A stretch of 64,000 nucleotides of DNA from Primula veris (taxonomy: Eukaryota > Streptophyta > Magnoliopsida > Ericales > Primulaceae): the NCBI GenBank assembly GCA_963682055.1, contig OY821742.1, positions 21,950,560-22,014,559 of the forward strand. Reading direction: 5' to 3'. A program made the translations under genes and the position numbers. The first letter of the stretch is position 1; each line of letters starts with the position of its first letter. The notes below the pieces were generated by a model, which was given only the letters and a program-made list of their open reading frames with translations, did no database searches and was not told the origin of the DNA. Of this stretch, positions 21,501 to 32,261 are shown in pieces.

Positions 21501-22627
21501 CCAGTTACCGAGGACCCCATCTTCTGTGTGTCCGGCCCGAAATGCAGCTACCAGTCTTGGAGGAAATCCACGAAGGATCCTGCGGAGCACACATCAAAGG
21601 GCGGTCCCTTGCTAACAAGGCAATCACCCAAGGATATTGGTGGCCCTATATCAAGCGAGACGCCGATGTATACGTCCAACGTTGCGACAAGTGCCAACGA
21701 TTTGCCAAGATACCTTGGCTCCCATCATCTATGATGATCCCGGTATCGGCACCATGGCCATTCGCACAATGGGCACTTGATTTAGTAGGGAAGCTCCCCA
21801 AAGCGCCCAGCAGCTTCGAATATCTGATTGTGGCAACAGACTACTTCACCAAATGGGATGAGGCTAAACCTCTCCGTGAAATTAAAGCCAGTAATGTCAA
21901 ACAGTTCATCTGGGAGCATATCATCACCAGGTTCGGTATACCTTACGCCATCGTCGCAGACAACGGCACCCAGTTCAAAGAAGCCAAGCTGCAGCTTTGG
22001 TACGAAGAACTCGGTATCCAAAAGTTCTATTCGACGCCAACATACTCACAGGGAAACGGCCAAGCAGAGGTGTCAAACCGAACCATACTAGACGGCATCA
22101 AGACAACCCTTGAACAAGCAAAGGGGAGATGGCCCGAGCGGCTACTTAACGTCTTATGGTCGTGCCGAACCACACCAAAGACGGGCACCAAAGAAACCCC
22201 GTTCAGCTTAGCATATGGCGTCGAGGCCGTCATACCAACAGAAATCGGGCTACCCACACTACGAACAACTTTAATCGAGCAAGGAAACAATGAACAAAGA
22301 ATGAGAGAGGAACTCGACATGCTAGACGAGAAACGAGAGATAGCAACTCTTACGCTAGCTAAGTATCAACAAGGCGTTAAGCAAACGTATGACAAGAGGG
22401 TGAAAGGGACCAAGGAGTTTACGGTCGGAGAACTGGTGCTGCGATGTGTAACCGTCTATACCCGAAACGAAACACATGGCAAATTAAGCCCCACCTGGGA
22501 AGGACCATACGAGATTGTTAAGAGAGCAAGCCCAGTTACCTACAAACTCAAAAGCGTCATGTTCGAGAAAAGCCGATGAGAAAAGAATTCTTGGAACGTA
22601 GCTAACCTAAAGAAGTACTACGTATAG
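18586..22627 (+). pseudogene. Element B pol: protease, RT, RNase H, integrase
   Basis: Protease motif VLVDQGASCDIM near 18935. RT has FLDAYSGYHQIPLAHEDQEK and YIDD at 20059-20070. RNase H has HVDGSATKDESGAG (about 20905) and NEAEYEAMINGM. Integrase follows with an HHCC finger (HEGSCGAH to CDKC, 21570-21690), core residues in ALDLVGK (about 21775), ADNGTQF (about 21957) and GNGQAE (about 22052). The order RH-INT is standard for Ty3/gypsy. Breaks: one-base insertion near 20388, TGA at 20483, TAA at 20558 and TGA at 22577. The expected end is TAG at 22625. Long stretches (18703-20391, 20621-22579) remain open, so the decay is moderate. Confidence 0.9.
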
Positions 22628-22756
22628 GCTGTCTTACAAATACAGGTGCTACCTTACCCCTCCTGTTTAATGGCATTATCTTTCATCTTTTGAATGAATA
22701 AAATATCTTGTTATGCTGTCTAACGAGTGCAGCTGAAATTCCCGAACGGCAAAAGT

Positions 22757-23190
22757 GACTAGGAATACTATGAAATTCCCAACATGGCGTGTTTTCAAAG
22801 GAACGCCTAGGAATAGTATGAAATTCCCAACATGGCGTGTTCTCAAAGGAGCGCCTAGGAATACTGTGAAATTCCCAACATGGCCAAGCGCCTAGAAATA
22901 CTGTGAAATTCCCAACATGGCCAAGCGCCTAGGAATACTGTGAAATTCTCAACATAGCCGAGCGCCTAGGAATACTGTGAAATTCCCAACATGGCCAAGC
23001 GCTTAGGAATACTGTGAAATTCCCAACATGGCCGAGCGCCTAGGAATACTGTGAAATTTCCAACATGTCCAAGCGCTTAGGAATACTGTGAAATTCCCAA
23101 CATGGCCAAGCGCCTAGGAATACTGTGAAATTCCCAACATGGCCAAGTGCCTAGGAATACTGTGAAATTCCCAACATGGCATGTCTAAAA
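22757..23190 (+). repeat. Tandem repeat after pol of element B (unit about 37 bp)
   Basis: About ten to twelve copies of a unit like cctaggaatactgtgaaatt followed by cccaacatggccaagcg. The first two units are longer and carry gtgttctcaaagg-type inserts. The array lies between pol and the end of antisense gene III. In element A the matching region is inside the deletion. Tandem repeats at this place are known in other Tat-group elements and can seed satellite DNA. Confidence 0.9.
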
Positions 23191-23519
23191 GAATGCTTAG
23201 GAATACTCAAATATATGCAGGTACATATTGATCCAATGAGCAGGGATGACAAGTAATACAGAGAGAAGAAGAACAATTCAGGCCCATATTATGGAGACGA
23301 TATATTAACATATGGCGAAAAACAATGGAAAAGAAAGGAAAAAAGCAGATGCAAATAGACCACATTACAGAGGCGACACAATATCAAACGAAGAAATCAA
23401 CAAAGGAAAATCAATCCAATCAATGAAATATCAGTACGACAATGGGAAGCTCGGAACACACAAAAAAAAATATATATATAGTCCTCGCCCGTATTACGGA
23501 GGCAAAAAAAAAAACGAAT
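23191..23519 (+). other. Spacer between tandem repeat and gene III (copy B)
   Basis: A-rich sequence with no supported ORF. It is probably the 3' flank of antisense gene III and would hold its terminator. (TA)n and A-runs near 23461-23475 may act as a polyadenylation region on the minus strand, but no signal is clear. Confidence 0.4.
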
Positions 23520-24155
23520 TTAAGAACTACTACTACAGGAGGAACACGACGGTAACTGACCGAGCTCAACCTCTTCGTCATCCGTCGTCGTGTCCCCATC
23601 TGCCTTATCGCCATCAAACCGTTCCTCAGAGATGAGTGCATCAAAATTGGTCGTATGAGCACCAACGCAGGTCAGCGTCTTAAGCCGCGCTGCGAACTCG
23701 GCTCCTTTAGCAATCTCGCGAGCATCCGAGGCCGCTTTGCGGCGGGCATCATCGAAGGGAAGGTTACGAGCTTCGATCCAATCCGCAGAAGCATCATATC
23801 TGGCTCGAGACAGCTGAAAATACTTCACCAACATGTTGGCCTTGGTAACCAACAGCTTTAATTTGCCGAAATATTTTTCCTTCACACGCCAATATCGATC
23901 CAAACGACGCCCCTGAACCTCAACAACATGCTCAGTACGGCGAACATATTCTCGAAAAGAGGTCGCCTGAGTTTTCAGCTTGGCCCGAAGTCGAGCACAT
24001 TGGTCGATCAACTTGACGTTTTTGCCCATCAAAACGATGTAAGGCCACTTGGCAGGCACCTCACTAGCCGCACCAGATGAGACCTCGTCCCGGGCAGCAC
24101 CAGTAGGTCCTAACCCCGGGCTAACTAGGCATGGAGAACCAGCCTGGTGCGACAT
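23520..24155 (-). CDS. Antisense gene III (copy B), 211 aa, intact
   Basis: The full-length version of the gene truncated at 12684-12970. It starts MSHQAGSPCLVSPGLGPTGA and has a central helical region (LIDQCARLRAKLKTQATSFR, VVEVQGRRLDRYWRVKEKY) followed by KLLVTKANMLVKYFQLSRAR. After that come an Ala-rich helix, an acidic stretch (DKADGDTTTDDEEVE) and a Ser/Cys-rich C-terminus. No known domain. A possible TATA box is at 24264-24272. ATG and frame are conserved in both copies. The alternative is that this is the last exon of a longer antisense transcript, given the TATAG acceptor-like sequence before GCACACGCTACTATG. Confidence 0.6.
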   Translation of the reverse strand: MSHQAGSPCLVSPGLGPTGAARDEVSSGAASEVPAKWPYIVLMGKNVKLIDQCARLRAKLKTQATSFREYVRRTEHVVEVQGRRLDRYWRVKEKYFGKLKLLVTKANMLVKYFQLSRARYDASADWIEARNLPFDDARRKAASDAREIAKGAEFAARLKTLTCVGAHTTNFDALISEERFDGDKADGDTTTDDEEVELGQLPSCSSCSSSS

Positions 24156-24263
24156 AGTAGCGTGTGCCTATAAAAAGAAAACGGGGAAGAAGGAGACGAG
24201 ATGAATATTCAACCGCAAAAAAAAAAAAAAAAAAATTGAAAAGACGAAAAGAGAAAAACGAAT

Positions 24264-24272
24264 ATTTTTATA
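24264..24272 (-). promoter_or_regulatory. Possible TATA box of antisense gene III (copy B)
   Basis: TATAAAAAT on the minus strand, matching position with copy A (12538). Confidence 0.4.
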
Positions 24273-24311
24273 CAAGCTACAATTTAAACGACAAAACAAG
24301 CTACTCAGTCA

Positions 24312-24979
24312 TTAATCCGATAACCCGTCAACAGACGCTGAGGTCTCAACGACGTCAGCAAAATGAATATCTCGAAGAGAAATAATTTGCGTCCCCAAAC
24401 GCTCACGAACGACCGCATCGACTCGGTTCAAGGCAGCCGTGGCTTAGTTACCCCGGCCGTCGCATCAACTATGCGTTCTGCCCGGGCCACACCTCTCATC
24501 CCTTTTACATGCTCCAGCACCTCTAAAGCGCGAACTCGGGCCCAATACGCTCTGGAAAATGATAGCAGCAAGTCCGCATCCTCGAAAACGGCCCCTAGGA
24601 CCAAGTTCAAGCTCGTCACACGGCCTCGGGCTTCATCACAAGAACGCCGAAGTGCACCAAGAAGTTCCTTCACTTTACCCTTGTTTGCCGTATAATATGC
24701 GGTCTTTTTGCTGAGTTTCTCTCCCAAGTCACGTAACCGAATAGATAAATTTGCAATATGAACATTCAGATCCTCGACTTTATGACGAGCAGAATTCCGT
24801 TCAGCAGTTAGGGCAGCCTTAGATCTTTCAAGACTATCTATAACGTCACCTACACTACGACTAGGCGAGGTCCAGACCACCACGGCAAGAGGATTATTAG
24901 GTACCTGACAATATTTTGTTTTCACATCCTTCAAAAGATGACAACCCTCAAACAGGAAAATTAACCCGAGAAAGCCCAA
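24312..24979 (-). pseudogene. Antisense gene II (copy B), frameshifted near its end
   Basis: The frame matches copy A (SRSVGDVIDSLERSKAALTA, KKTAYYTANKGKVKELLGAL, LNLVLGAVFEDADLLLSFSR). A one-base deletion near 24448 shifts it to an early stop at 24428; the A-like stop would be at 24312-24314. There is no ATG at the position used in copy A (GTG at about 24881-24883), which again suggests that the first coding part may come from another exon. Confidence 0.55.
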
Positions 24980-25110
24980 CAGAAAGCAAACGCAGCACCT
25001 ATATTATCACTTCCCCAAAAGAATATGTTTCTAGATACAAAAGAGACCCACAATTCGGATACCAAAAGACTACACAAAAAAAAAATATATATATACTGCC
25101 AGAAAAATGG

Positions 25111-27638
25111 TCAAGGTTCCACCTGAGGAGATGCGAGTGGGGGAGCAACAGTAGCATCAGGTCGAGGAGTGGACGGGGCCGACATAGAATGAGGACGCAG
25201 CGCTGTCGAAATTGTCTGCCCCGGCAGCTGGGGAAGCTCCTCTTCATGAAGATTCGCCCAGTCTACGGGTTTCGGCGGTGCACCATGAGGACAGGGATAC
25301 ACCAACTCCGACCACGCCCGATCCGACAAAGGAACCTTCGCGAAATTGAGCGCCCGCACATGAGCGCAATAGACGGAGAAATTGGCCATCATTGCCAACC
25401 TTGTCCGCTCCTCCGCGTGTGCCGCTTTCAGAGCGGCCACCTCAGCCTTTTCGGCTTCCACGTCCTCTGCCAGGAGCAAGTTCTCCGCCTCTACTTGGTC
25501 GTACTTCTCGACCATGCTCTCTTTTTCAGCCTTCAACTTACCGACATCCTCGGTCATATGCAGAAAATCCACCGACAACTTGTCATAATTCTCACCCAGG
25601 GTTTTATTCTCGGCGACCAGTTTCTCTTTCTCGGCCTCAAAAGCCGCAAGCATGTCCTTAATCTTCCGATTATTTTCCTCGACCATCTTCTCTTTCTCAG
25701 CCCCTAGCGCTGCCATCCGATCCCTTAACACCACGGTACCCAAGACAACCTGTACTTTAAAAACATCATATTCCAACCAAATTGCGAGCATCATGGCATA
25801 TATAACAAATTACTCGCCAAACGTACCCGCATCGCATCAGCGTTGGCCTGCTCTATAACCGACATGGTAGGTCGAGCAGCTATTTTTTTCTGCATCCTTG
25901 AAAGCAAGGGGCTTTAGAGCAGCATACCCCATCTTCAAGGCTCGGGGTTGCTCCAACAGCTCACCCCCACATCGGTCAATGTAACGGGTCATTGCAACCC
26001 CATCCACCGACACCTTTTCAGGTCCCTCGGGAACCTCATCCTCCCCACCACTCCCAACACCCACGGCAGTCTCTTCGCCGGCTTCCATCTCCACTTCTTC
26101 CCTCACCTCCTTATCTGAAGGAACAGTCTCAGGGGCCCTGTGCTCGCTTACATCCTCAGTACGGATGGGCGAGGTAACAGGCGGATCCTTCGTATCCTCG
26201 GCATGAACAGACGAGATGACAGGAAGGATCATCGTATCCACCCCCATATTCACCAGGCGGTTGATATGCCCGAACACGTTATCGATCGACCCTTGAAACA
26301 CAATAATACCCATCGACCAGGCAAGAGCGAGGGTAACCAATGGAGAAGTCAGTCGCTGAAACAAGATAACTAATAAAGCAAAGGACTAGAGAACTAAACG
26401 ACAACAATCAAAACACAAGAGAATCAATATACATATGCACATACATCGCCAGGTGTAGAAGCATCCTCGGTGGTATCCCCTTGGGAAGCAGCAAACACCC
26501 CCCCGCCCATGCCAACGTTAGCAACCTCCTCGGTGACCGATGTATCGATTCCCCTAGCCCTCTTTGTTGTTCCAACGACAGGGTCAGATCCACGACGCTT
26601 AGAACGTACGGGCTTTTTCCCAAGCCGAGCAGCACTTCAAGCCCGGACCACTTTCAAGAATTCCTCCTCGGGCTCTTTGGGGATCTCGGGCGCAGGATTC
26701 CCCTTGGTCACCGGCCCCACAGGGTACCCGAGCAGCATGGGAGCAGTACGGCTCGCAGGATCCGGCGTCGGTCCAGGCCCCCACCATTTCCAAAGAGCTA
26801 CCAGAGCCTCTACATTGGGAGCGCCGAGGTCTGGCATAGTGGGAGCATTGGTAGCCGGTCCAGGAATCTGGTGTCCCGCACAACCCCATTCACCGGACGC
26901 AATAACGATACCAAGATTGTGCTCTTTGTTGGTATCCGGCAAACCGGTAACAAGCCGGCAAAAGGCACGCAGGGTCTTCAAATACGAGCTGCGACGCTCA
27001 AAGCTCAAACTATAGACTCCGCAGACGTCCTTCAGTTCAATAGGTATTCCGGACAACTCCGATAACCTTTGGATACCATTCAGAGTACGGTAACCATTTA
27101 GGGCCAGTTGGGCCGGAGCAATCCGGACGGCCTCAAAGAACGACGCCACCCAGCTAGTAAAAGGAAGCCGAAGACCCCCAGTAAAGAATGCCGAAGAACG
27201 TACAGCAACTTCTCCGACAGGAACAAATCCCATCACCTCCTCGTCAGAAACAGGTAGCCTAATGTGTATGTTATCCGGTATTCCGGCGAGCCTCTTAAAG
27301 TCCTCTTCCACAAATGTGCCCACTTGGGCCAGACTTTGGGACAGAATTTCCTGTCCAAACGTCATCAAAACTCCATCAATATACTAACCACATACCCAAA
27401 CCAAAACAACATTACCATAACGAGAGCCACCACCCCCCACTCAAATTAACCAGAAACCCTACGTTTTACTACCATCCCAATCAACACAAATCCAATACAT
27501 AAGAACCATCAGACATATATAGACAACCTAGACCATATACCAACGCCACATCTATGACCACAACGACAAATCAAATACAAACCCTAAAAACAAAAAACAA
27601 ATAATAATGAATAAAGGAAAAACACTTACAGTTATCAT
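25111..27638 (-). pseudogene. Antisense gene I (copy B): spliced Transposase_28-like gene
   Basis: Inferred exons are 27638-27630 (ATG ATA ACT), 27350-26445, 26355-25827 and 25749-25111. Introns are 279, 89 and 77 bp, each GT...AG. Exon 2 is 906 bp exactly as in copy A, exon 3 one base longer, exon 4 132 bp shorter (44 codons fewer of coiled coil). The domain text matches A: LRLPFTSWVASFFEAVRIAP, QLALNGYRTLNGIQRLSE, LWKWWGPGPTPDP. Defects: CGA to TGA at 26637-26639 in exon 2, and an extra A in a run of seven near 25884-25890 that shifts exon 3. Exon 4 is fully open and all splice signals are present, so this copy shows the gene structure best. Confidence 0.75.
26356..26444 (-). other. Intron 2 of gene I (copy B), 89 bp
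   Basis: Starts GTATGTG and ends ATCTTGTTTCAG on the minus strand, with in-frame stops inside. Position and phase are the same as at 10237-10311. Confidence 0.7.
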
Positions 27639-28374
27639 TATGAGCAAGCAAGCGAGAACAGCAGCAAGTCTATCGACAATACAACGAAACCCTAGATCGA
27701 GCGGCGGAATGATTTTCCTTTTTTGCGGGAAGAATATACTTTAGAGAGAGAGACAGATATTTTCTTCAGCAAATTGTGTGATAAAAACAAAAGGGATTAC
27801 TTGGCACAATAAAAGGGAGTGGAGTCACTAAAAGAATAAAATAATAACCGTCCTTTCGTGTGACAGAGGTTTACCTCTTTTTGCAACCATACAAAAGTCC
27901 ACAACCGCTGCTATTTTTACAGATAAACGCTCCAGATTTTGCCACTTCAGTGTATCCCACTACCCAAGGCAGTTCACATCATTACACCTAAATAAACGTC
28001 CAGTGGACCCTACCACTAAAAGCTTCCAGCATACGCTACTGCTATTATCACACCGAGGACGGCACCCGATTAAGGTGGACGACCAACCTTCTCTTCAACA
28101 AATGGCACACCGAACAAGATGGACGGAGACCGTTCTTCGCTCAACGGCATTTAAGCCTCAAGCCGAACAACGCTCTCCGGGGGGATAAACGTGCATATTG
28201 CTCGGTGTCCAATATTGTGCAACGTCAAATGATATCAACATAAAAGCAAAGCGAACACAAGAAATAAAGTAAGATAGACATAATCAAGTGCAAGACAAGT
28301 ATTATTCATCCACAAAGGGGGAAACACAAACAATACAACCGAAAAGAATATTTTACAAAGAAAATACAACCATC
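27639..28374 (-). other. Promoter/5' UTR region of gene I and 3' flank of g5 (copy B)
   Basis: No supported ORF. It is conserved in blocks with 8401-9049 of copy A, including the GGTTATTATTTTATTCTTT block and the CACACGAAAGGACGG block. A gagagagaca run lies at about 27743-27756. Confidence 0.4.
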
Positions 28375-28737
28375 CTACTTCTTTGAACTACCCCCCATGT
28401 CGGCATCCTTCTGGGCCAAGAGCTCCTCCAGACGCTCATTTTCCCTAATCAAACGAGAAATAGCCATCTCAGCCTGTTGCAAGGCATAAGACTGAGACTT
28501 GCATTTTTGCTCAGCCTTGAAACGAGCAGTGCCCTCCTCGTCCCAATATTGTTTAAACCTCCTCACTTCAGTCTGAGCACACTTGAGATCATGTTTCAGC
28601 CATGACATCTCAATTTCTTTTAGCTCAAGAGGAGTTAAATCCTCCTCCCCGAAACCAGGCGGTCGAGATAGCAAGAAAGTAGGCTCCTCTTCTAGAAGGG
28701 CTTTCTTTTTGGAGGCGGATCTAGTGATAGGAGCCAT
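28375..28737 (-). CDS. Antisense gene g5 (copy B): coiled-coil protein, 120 aa, intact
   Basis: From ATG at 28737: MAPITRSASKKKALLEEEPT, then PGFGEEDLTPLELKEIEMSW, a long charged helix (DLKCAQTEVRRFKQYWDEEG) and a leucine-heptad end (SRLIRENERLEELLAQKDAD). It supplies the reference frame for the damaged copy at 8036-8400. TATA box at 28818-28824, 81 bases upstream. Function unknown. Confidence 0.7.
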   Translation of the reverse strand: MAPITRSASKKKALLEEEPTFLLSRPPGFGEEDLTPLELKEIEMSWLKHDLKCAQTEVRRFKQYWDEEGTARFKAEQKCKSQSYALQQAEMAISRLIRENERLEELLAQKDADMGGSSKK

Positions 28738-28817
28738 CTCAAACAAAAGCAAGTTAGAAGCAGCAAAAATTTAGAAAGAAAGGAAGATTGGATAATGAAG
28801 TACAGACAATAGGGAGC

Positions 28818-28824
28818 ATTTATA
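28818..28824 (-). promoter_or_regulatory. TATA box of antisense gene g5 (copy B)
   Basis: TATAAAT on the minus strand, same position relative to the ATG as in copy A. Confidence 0.55.
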
Positions 28825-28973
28825 AGGAATCAAAGGGCACGAAGTACGAGGCGTCACAACGGTTCATAAGACAAAGGCACGAGATACGAAAAGATACATC
28901 TGATTCTGATACAAAAGAAAATACAAGTTCCAAAACAAAAAAATATATACATCAGATAACCAGCCCAATCCAA

Positions 28974-29452
28974 CTAAGGATCAATGGGTGGAAAAACCGA
29001 ACTGCCAGACCGAGAGAAAGCAAAACGAGCAGAACAGTTCAACCGAGCTTGGTAGGAATCATTCATGGCGACCAAATTGTCATTCTCCGAGGAGAGTTCG
29101 GATTTCTCCTTAGTAAGAGCCATGACGTTCTCCTCAAGCCGAGCATTCCTAACATCATGCTAGCTAGGCCTCGAGGGGAGTTATCAAACTCATCCTGAGC
29201 ATGGTCCCAAATCTCCTCGGCATCATACCAGGAGTTGGCCAGATGATTTCTCTGCAACAACAAATTATCAAGTTGGCGACTCAAGGCCGAAATCTCGGTC
29301 CACTTCATTGTCTCCTCGGGATGAGTGTCGAATAAACTCAAAGCCAAAACCCCATATTCTTTCTCAAGACTGGCCATTCTATGACGGACCCAAGATACCT
29401 TAGCATCTAAGTCCTTCATCTGAGCATGATATCTCACCACAGGCTCAGACAT
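28974..29452 (-). pseudogene. Antisense gene g4 (copy B), one-base deletion
   Basis: Starts MSEPVVRYHAQMKDLDAKVS like copy A and follows it for about 97 codons. Near 29158 one base is missing (ATGATGTT against ATGACTGTT), so the frame ends early at 29063. The A-like stop is at 28974-28976. The TATA box is at 29531-29538. Confidence 0.65.
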
Positions 29453-29530
29453 TATGATAAGTTATGATATAAAAGAAGAGGGATAAGTGAAGCCAACACA
29501 AGTTTATGGTAAGGAATAATCAAGGTTGAG

Positions 29531-29538
29531 TATTTATA
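29531..29538 (-). promoter_or_regulatory. TATA box of antisense gene g4 (copy B)
   Basis: TATAAATA on the minus strand, 79 bases before the ATG. Confidence 0.55.
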
Positions 29539-30192
29539 GAGAAAAGTTAAGTGTTGTTATCTGACAAATACTTGGGAGCATGCATGTTTCCTGACAATAC
29601 TTGGGAGCATGCACATGATTGACAACGTAAGGGATAGGTCTACAGTCCAGCAAGAAATAAAGGTACAAGATACTCAAAAGGTCCACATCCCAACAAACCA
29701 CAAATTCAACAATAAGAAGAAGTACAAGATAAAGGTGCAAAAATAGAAGGGCAAATATAATTTTCATTAATGAAGGTGGGATACATCACTGTTCGTTACA
29801 TCAGAGGACATAAAAAAAAAAAAACTATTACATCCAAGGAAAAGTCTATTACATAAAATCATACACAGAAGATCAACAATGTCGGCAAACCCATCGAACA
29901 GGATACATGAAGGAAGGAGGCGATGGGAAAGAAGAAGAAGAGAATGAAGAGGAACATAAAAAAGAAGTGAAAAGGAAGAAGAGAAAAAGGAAAAAAGAAA
30001 AAGAAGAGAACAAAGCATTAAATAAAAAGGAAGTCAAAGAAACAAAACAAAAAGAAGAAAAAGAAAGACATAGGAAAAGATAGTAAGAAGAAAATGGAGG
30101 ATAGAGAGAAGAGAGACTGAAAGAGTATAGAAAGAAAAGGATGAGGAAGAGGAGACGCAGCAGAAGAAAAAAATAAAAAAGAAGGGGGATGG

Positions 30193-30486
30193 TTAGGGGG
30201 AAGTCGATCGGTATCGATGAGAGGGCCCGGCAGAGACATTCCTGTCTCGAAGCGTCGGATTCCCCCTCAACACCTCATTCTCTTCGACTAGAGCCTGACG
30301 AGCACATCGGCAGTAATCCAGTTCGGATCTTAGCCAAGTTAATTCCCGAACCATCTCAGTATGGTGATAGCGCATCACCTTCAACTCCTCTTCAGCATCC
30401 TTCAACAGCTTTAGAGCAGTGCCATAGGAGGCTTCGAAAGCCTCCACTTGCAAAACTAATGCAGATTTGGTTGAAGAACCTTCCAT
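30193..30486 (-). CDS. Antisense gene g3 (copy B), 97 aa, intact
   Basis: Same length as copy A. MEGSSTKSALVLQVEAFEAS, then LKLLKDAEEELKVMRYHHTE, a Trp-Leu-Arg helix and the ENEVLRGN motif, ending in GPSHRYRSTSP. The Ser/Arg-rich tail is identical in both copies. TATA box at 30571-30578. A purine-rich stretch (29940-30190) lies downstream, as in copy A. Confidence 0.7.
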   Translation of the reverse strand: MEGSSTKSALVLQVEAFEASYGTALKLLKDAEEELKVMRYHHTEMVRELTWLRSELDYCRCARQALVEENEVLRGNPTLRDRNVSAGPSHRYRSTSP

Positions 30487-30570
30487 TTTTAGAAGGTTAA
30501 AAGATAAAATTCTGTATATGATAAAGAAAGATAAGGGTGAGATTATGAATAAACCCATATCTTGAGAGGG

Positions 30571-30578
30571 TATTTATA
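30571..30578 (-). promoter_or_regulatory. TATA box of antisense gene g3 (copy B)
   Basis: TATAAATA on the minus strand, 85 bases before the ATG. Confidence 0.55.
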
Positions 30579-31051
30579 GAAAGATTAAGGATGGTTTAGC
30601 GTGGGGAATTGCAACCGTTCGTCAAAAGACTCTTGGAAACAGGGGTAATTAAAAAGGTGCGTCTATTGAGAAGAATTAAAGTGGGAAAGAGCAACCGTTC
30701 GTTATTAAAAGTTGAGTCCCTTAAGAAGAAACGCTTGGATTCATGCTAGTATTTAAAAGAGGGCGAAATTTGAAAAGTCTCAGCACGTGTCAATCTAGAA
30801 GAAATACAGCAATTAAGATATAAAGGATAAGATTTGTGCACAGGGCTCAAGAAATCTCAGTGGTCCAGGAGATAAGGTCAAACGCAAGACCCAAGAAAAA
30901 TCATTAATGAAGCCACAAGCATGCGCCGTCAAAATTAAATGCATTGGGAAAATAAATCATACAAGAACGAGAAAAAGAAGAGTTTTCATTAATCAAGGGG
31001 AACTTCATTACAAGATACTTCTCTACAAAAAGACATTACATCACAAAGACA

Positions 31052-31360
31052 TTACTTCTTCTTCGACCGAGCATACACTTCCTCAAGGGCTAATTTGTAA
31101 GCCCTCTTGGAAGCAATTTGCCTGTCTCTAGAGGCCTCGAGCTCTTTGATCCGAGCACGAGCACGAATACTGTCGAGCAAAGACCTCTGGTGCTCCTTCT
31201 CCATGGCGTCCAATCGCTCGTCTAGTTCGACGGCCCGACGAGCTTCCACCGACAACCGGGCAACCCTCTTCTCGAGATAACGCACTTTCTTAACTTCTTC
31301 TTCAAGATGAGCAACATATTTAGGAAGGTTGTCACCATTAGTGTCATGAGGAGAAGCCAT
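31052..31360 (-). CDS. Antisense gene g2 (copy B), 102 aa, intact
   Basis: From ATG at 31360: MASPHDTNGDNLPKYVAHLE, charged heptads, then ASKRAYKLALEEVYARSKKK and stop. It lacks the last nine residues of copy A. Paralogue of g1. TATA box at 31410-31417. Confidence 0.7.
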   Translation of the reverse strand: MASPHDTNGDNLPKYVAHLEEEVKKVRYLEKRVARLSVEARRAVELDERLDAMEKEHQRSLLDSIRARARIKELEASRDRQIASKRAYKLALEEVYARSKKK

Positions 31361-31409
31361 TTGTTCGTTAATAAGGAATGAATTACACAAAGAAGACAGT
31401 GCAGCCCCC

Positions 31410-31417
31410 TTTTTATA
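31410..31417 (-). promoter_or_regulatory. TATA box of antisense gene g2 (copy B)
   Basis: TATAAAAA on the minus strand, 50 bases before the ATG. Confidence 0.6.
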
Positions 31418-31654
31418 GAGAAAAACGAGGGACATATTAATGATCATCTCAAAGAAAGAACAACCCTCATGAACTTCCCAAGGGCATTCAAGGCTAATTA
31501 ACAACAATTTCCAAGGTCCAATTGAGTCATCCAATGAGGTATTAAGGAAACAAACAGACAGGAATAAAAGTAGGAAATATTTTATTAATATTTTCAATAA
31601 TTCGGTTACAACTTGGAAATGATGCCTAATTACAAAGAAATCACAAGAGACTAA

Positions 31655-31966
31655 TTATTCCGAGGAAGAGCTTGCTTCAGCGCCCTCCGACCCCGGCTTG
31701 GACCGATCATGCAGCTCCTTGAAAGCGAGCTTATAGGCCCTCTTTGCTGCCTTTTCCTTAGCCAGGAAAGCCTCGAGCCTCTTTATACGTTCAAAGACCC
31801 AATCCAGGTCGGCCATCGTCAAGTGATGAGCCGCGTCCATATCAGACAACCTTTTGGTCACGTCCGCCAGCTTCCTTTTCGTAACGCGAGCCTTCTTAAC
31901 TTCATTCTCCAAGTAAGCGACATAATCCGAAGAATTATCTCCAGAAGAACTATTGGGAGAAGCCAT
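31655..31966 (-). CDS. Antisense gene g1 (copy B), 103 aa, intact
   Basis: Same length and start as copy A (MASPNSSSGDNSSDYVAYLE), with the same KRAYKLAFKELH core and Ser/Glu-rich tail. Most nucleotide differences from copy A are silent or conservative. It is the antisense gene nearest the 3' LTR of element B. TATA box at 32017-32023. Confidence 0.72.
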   Translation of the reverse strand: MASPNSSSGDNSSDYVAYLENEVKKARVTKRKLADVTKRLSDMDAAHHLTMADLDWVFERIKRLEAFLAKEKAAKRAYKLAFKELHDRSKPGSEGAEASSSSE

Positions 31967-32016
31967 TAAATCACAAGATGGTGATGGGATAAGTAATTGT
32001 GGGAATGGTATTCCCT

Positions 32017-32023
32017 CTTTATA
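32017..32023 (-). promoter_or_regulatory. TATA box of antisense gene g1 (copy B)
   Basis: TATAAAG on the minus strand, 51 bases before the ATG. Confidence 0.5.
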
Positions 32024-32240
32024 GTAAATGGATCTTTGGAAAGGTCAAGGGTTTCCTCGAAGAAAGAGATCGAGGGTCATATCAAAATTAAATAACCAGT
32101 TTGCGAGTTCCCAAGACATTAAATGGGTCCCAGAGAGCAGTTGTAATTAGGGGCATTTGTTGAATGAAACATATGAAACAGCCCAACCGAAGTAATCTCT
32201 TCGACAGACCAATCATGACTCACTCGACGTGGAAACCACA

Positions 32241-32261
32241 CCGAGGAAGTCAGGGAGCAGT
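32241..32261 (+). other. Element B polypurine tract
   Basis: A purine-rich stretch containing gaggaagtcagggagcag directly before the 3' LTR. The same motif borders the 3' LTR of element A, and a shorter version (gatcagggagcag) precedes that of element C. Confidence 0.7.

Noticed and set aside
22757..23190. CRISPR-like appearance of the 37-bp repeats
   Set aside because: The units are contiguous with no unique spacers, inside a plant retrotransposon.
30018..30239. Phe/Ser-rich ORFs on the minus strand
   Set aside because: Same low-complexity tract as in copy A, not conserved as a frame.
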